A DNA stretch of 8,255 nt, from the NCBI GenBank assembly GCA_030832235.1, contig JAURJO010000272.1, positions 1 through 8,255 of the forward strand, written 5' to 3'. Position numbers and translations under genes: made by a program. Positions 6,838 through 8,255 of the stretch are shown here, piece after piece (position 1 is the first letter of the stretch; each line of letters starts with the position of its first letter). The notes below the pieces were generated by a model. It was not told the origin of the DNA, made no database searches, and was given only the letters and a program-made list of their open reading frames with translations. Source of the stretch: Verrucomicrobiota bacterium. GTDB taxonomy: Bacteria > Verrucomicrobiota > Verrucomicrobiia > Opitutales > Opitutaceae.

Positions 6838-7920
6838 TCAGAGTTCGCGCAGTTTGAGGCCCATCTGGAGGAACTTCTCCCGCATCACATTCGGATCCTG
6901 CGCCTTTTCCAGCGCCTCGTCCGGCGCGACCATGTTGCGGTTCACGAGGCTCATCAGGTGGGTATCCAACGTGATCATGCCGAGATTGGCCCCGGTCTGG
7001 ATGTCAGAGGTGATGCGGAACGTCTTGTTCTCTCGGATCAGCGCGGCGATCGAGGTGGTGTTGACCATGATCTCGTAGGCGGCGATCCGCCCGCCGCCGA
7101 TTTTCTTGCACAATACCTGGGAGATGACCGCCACCAGCGAGGAGGCCAGCTGGGTGCGGATCATGTCCTTCATGTTCGCCGGAAAGGCGTCGACGATGCG
7201 GTCGACCGTCTTCGCGGCGCTGTTCGTGTGGAGTGTGCCGAAGACGAGGTGGCCCGTCTCCGCCGCGCTGATCGCGGCCTCGATGGTCTCCAGATCGCGC
7301 ATTTCACCCACGAGGATAACGTCAGGGTCCTGGCGCAGCGCGTGGCGGATCGCCTCGGAAAAACTCGGCACATCGACGTGCACTTCGCGCTGCGTGACGA
7401 CGCAGCGCTTATGCGAGTGGTAATACTCGATCGGGTCCTCGATCGTGATGATGTGTCCGTCGCGCGCCTCGTTGATGTAGTTGATCATCGACGCGAGGGT
7501 AGTCGATTTGCCCGAACCCGTGGGCCCGGTGACGAGAATCAGTCCGCGCGGCCGGTAGAGCAGCTCGCGGATCTTGTCCGGTATCCCGATGTCACGCAGG
7601 CTGAACATCCGGTGCGGGATCTGGCGCAGCACCATGCCGTAGTTCGCCTTCGACTTCAGGACCGAGACGCGGAAGCGGGCCTTCTCGCCGAACGCGAACC
7701 CGAAGTCGGCGCCACCCTTCAGCTTAACGTTGGCGACGTGGCCATCGGGCGTGATCGAGAGCATCAACTTCTCGGTATCGGCCGGCGTGAGCGGCGGGCC
7801 GTCGATCGGCGTCATGCTGCCGCTGAGCCGCAAGGTCGGCGGCTGCCCGACCTGGAGGTGCAGGTCGGAAGCGCCCTGCTCGACCATCAGCTCCAAGAGG
7901 TCGTTCATCTCGTAGCTCAT
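6838..7920 (-). CDS. pilT: PilT-type twitching/retraction ATPase
   Basis: Cytoplasmic hexameric ATPase of 360 residues that drives pilus disassembly in type IV pilus systems. The PAS-like N-terminal domain begins with LLELMVEQGASDLHLQVGQ (8-26, with the family's SDLHL). The core shows Walker A GPTGSGKST (132-140), an Asp box with TIEDPIEY (159-166), Walker B DPDVILVGE (198-206) followed by MRD, and His box GHLVFGTLH (223-231). There is no CxxC zinc motif, which separates it from PilB/GspE. The C-terminal retraction motif, AIRNLIRE in Pseudomonas PilT, reads SIAALIRE here (290-297), with Arg and Asn replaced by Ala. The ATG at 7920 is chosen because a perfect AAGGAGG lies 7 nt upstream; a GTG at 7938 would add six residues but would overlap that site. 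It stands between two PilB-type genes on the same strand, so it is probably co-transcribed with them. PilU-like function is an alternative. Confidence 0.93.
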   Translation of the reverse strand: MSYEMNDLLELMVEQGASDLHLQVGQPPTLRLSGSMTPIDGPPLTPADTEKLMLSITPDGHVANVKLKGGADFGFAFGEKARFRVSVLKSKANYGMVLRQIPHRMFSLRDIGIPDKIRELLYRPRGLILVTGPTGSGKSTTLASMINYINEARDGHIITIEDPIEYYHSHKRCVVTQREVHVDVPSFSEAIRHALRQDPDVILVGEMRDLETIEAAISAAETGHLVFGTLHTNSAAKTVDRIVDAFPANMKDMIRTQLASSLVAVISQVLCKKIGGGRIAAYEIMVNTTSIAALIRENKTFRITSDIQTGANLGMITLDTHLMSLVNRNMVAPDEALEKAQDPNVMREKFLQMGLKLREL

Positions 7921-7994
7921 GGGATTTCCTCCTTCCACGACGGGCGCGTGGTCCGGGTGCTTTGGTTGATGAAAAAGTTACCCATAACGGTGCC
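7921..7994 (-). promoter_or_regulatory. Intergenic region before pilT
   Basis: This 74-bp gap is the largest inside the pilus cluster. On the minus strand, in transcription order, it holds a locally AT-rich patch with TAACTTTTTCATCAACC (around 7965-7988), then a small hairpin with CCACG/CGTGG arms and a 7-nt loop (7935-7951), then the ribosome site for pilT. An internal promoter is possible in the AT-rich patch, but no clear -35/-10 pair is visible. The hairpin directly abuts the ribosome site and could modulate its access. Both roles are inference. Confidence 0.3.
7928..7934 (-). promoter_or_regulatory. Shine-Dalgarno of pilT
   Basis: On the minus strand this reads AAGGAGG, a full match to the anti-Shine-Dalgarno core. 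It sits 7 nt before the ATG at 7920. It decides the start of pilT against the in-frame GTG at 7938. It is the only clear ribosome site I could find before any of the five genes whose starts are in the window. Confidence 0.88.
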
Positions 7995-8255
7995 TCAGCT
8001 GGAATCACCCACCGTGATCGAGACAACTTCCTCAATGGTGGTGAGACCTGCGGTCACCTTGCGGGCACCATCCTCGCGCATCGTGCGCATGCCGAGCGTC
8101 CGGGCCTTGTCGCGCAGCTTGGACGTTCCCTCGCCTTCATAGATCATCTTCTGGATCTCCTCGTTGATCACGAAGATCTCGAAGATGCCCATCCGGCCGC
8201 GGTAGCCGGTCGAATTGCAGTTACTGCACCCCTCGCCCTTCGCGAAGGTCGCACC
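7995..8255 (-). CDS. pilB: GspE/PilB-type ATPase, C-terminal end (5' part outside window)
   Basis: The last 86 residues of a second PilB/GspE-type ATPase; the frame is open to the right edge, so the start and Walker motifs are not visible. The fragment has the second half of the zinc motif, GCSNC (fragment residues 9-13), followed by NSTGYRGRMGIFEIF, the usual GYxGRxGIxE segment of this family. It then has the C-terminal LRDKARTLGMRTMREDG and TTIEEVVSIT segments. The complete paralogue at 5129-6826 has matching segments, IRDKAIEQGMRTLRDDG and TSVEEVIKYT; over a 35-residue stretch I count 18 identities by eye. It belongs to the same minus-strand run, upstream of pilT by 74 bp. Whether it is an assembly ATPase for the same pilus or for a related secretion system cannot be told from this end alone. 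Confidence 0.9.
   Translation of the reverse strand, partial: GATFAKGEGCSNCNSTGYRGRMGIFEIFVINEEIQKMIYEGEGTSKLRDKARTLGMRTMREDGARKVTAGLTTIEEVVSITVGDSS

Noticed and set aside
5585..7078. A 497-codon open frame on the plus strand, opposite the complete PilB-type gene and the end of pilT
   Set aside because: The composition is dominated by Arg, Asp, Leu, Val and His with no motif. It mirrors the codon bias of the minus-strand genes, whose Walker and zinc motifs are clear.
7972..7988. GTTA-TGGG-TAAC hairpin followed by TTTTT on the minus strand, after the end of the partial pilB-type gene
   Set aside because: The 4-bp stem has a single G-C pair and is too weak for an intrinsic terminator. It may only lower read-through slightly, and the operon more likely continues into pilT.
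6958..8142. A 394-codon open frame on the plus strand, opposite pilT and the pilB end
   Set aside because: It is antisense to pilT and has no domain or ribosome site. It spans the intergenic region and two real genes, as expected of a shadow frame.

Overview
The window is GC-rich, densely packed bacterial chromosome with no RNA gene, CRISPR array, insertion sequence or phage gene that I can see. The gene content suggests a Gram-negative bacterium of the Planctomycetota/Verrucomicrobiota type, perhaps an Opitutaceae-like verrucomicrobium. The grounds are a Tat-exported Gfo/Idh/MocA oxidoreductase beside a secreted sulfatase, a membrane protein resembling the MFS part of fused MFS/spermidine-synthase proteins, and a pilB-pilT-pilB-pilC type cluster. 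This placement is an inference from gene content, not from a marker gene.

Left part (1-3904): a truncated minus-strand membrane protein gene runs off the left edge. A 125-bp divergent intergenic region separates it from a plus-strand pair, probably one operon with a 20-bp gap. The first gene of the pair encodes a Tat-signal Gfo/Idh/MocA oxidoreductase and the second a Sec-signal, Cys-type sulfatase. Both proteins are predicted to leave the cytoplasm, which fits processing of sulfated or otherwise modified glycans outside the inner membrane. The actual substrate cannot be read from the sequence.

Right part (3930-8255): four minus-strand genes lie in one tight run. In transcription order they are the 3' end of a GspE/PilB-type ATPase, a PilT-type retraction ATPase, a second complete GspE/PilB-type ATPase, and a GspF/PilC-type inner-membrane platform protein. 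The gaps are 74, 11 and 23 bp. This is the motor core of a type IV pilus or related type II secretion machine: PilB-type ATPases drive assembly through the PilC platform and PilT drives disassembly. No pilin, secretin or alignment-complex gene is in the window.

The two blocks converge on a 25-bp gap at 3905-3929. A perfect 10-bp-stem inverted repeat covers this gap and overlaps both stop codons.

I found no convincing new system. The items most worth a second look are the changed C-terminal retraction motif of the PilT protein, the paired PilB-type ATPases around pilT, the stop-codon-spanning stem-loop, and an 8-bp inverted repeat in the divergent promoter region.
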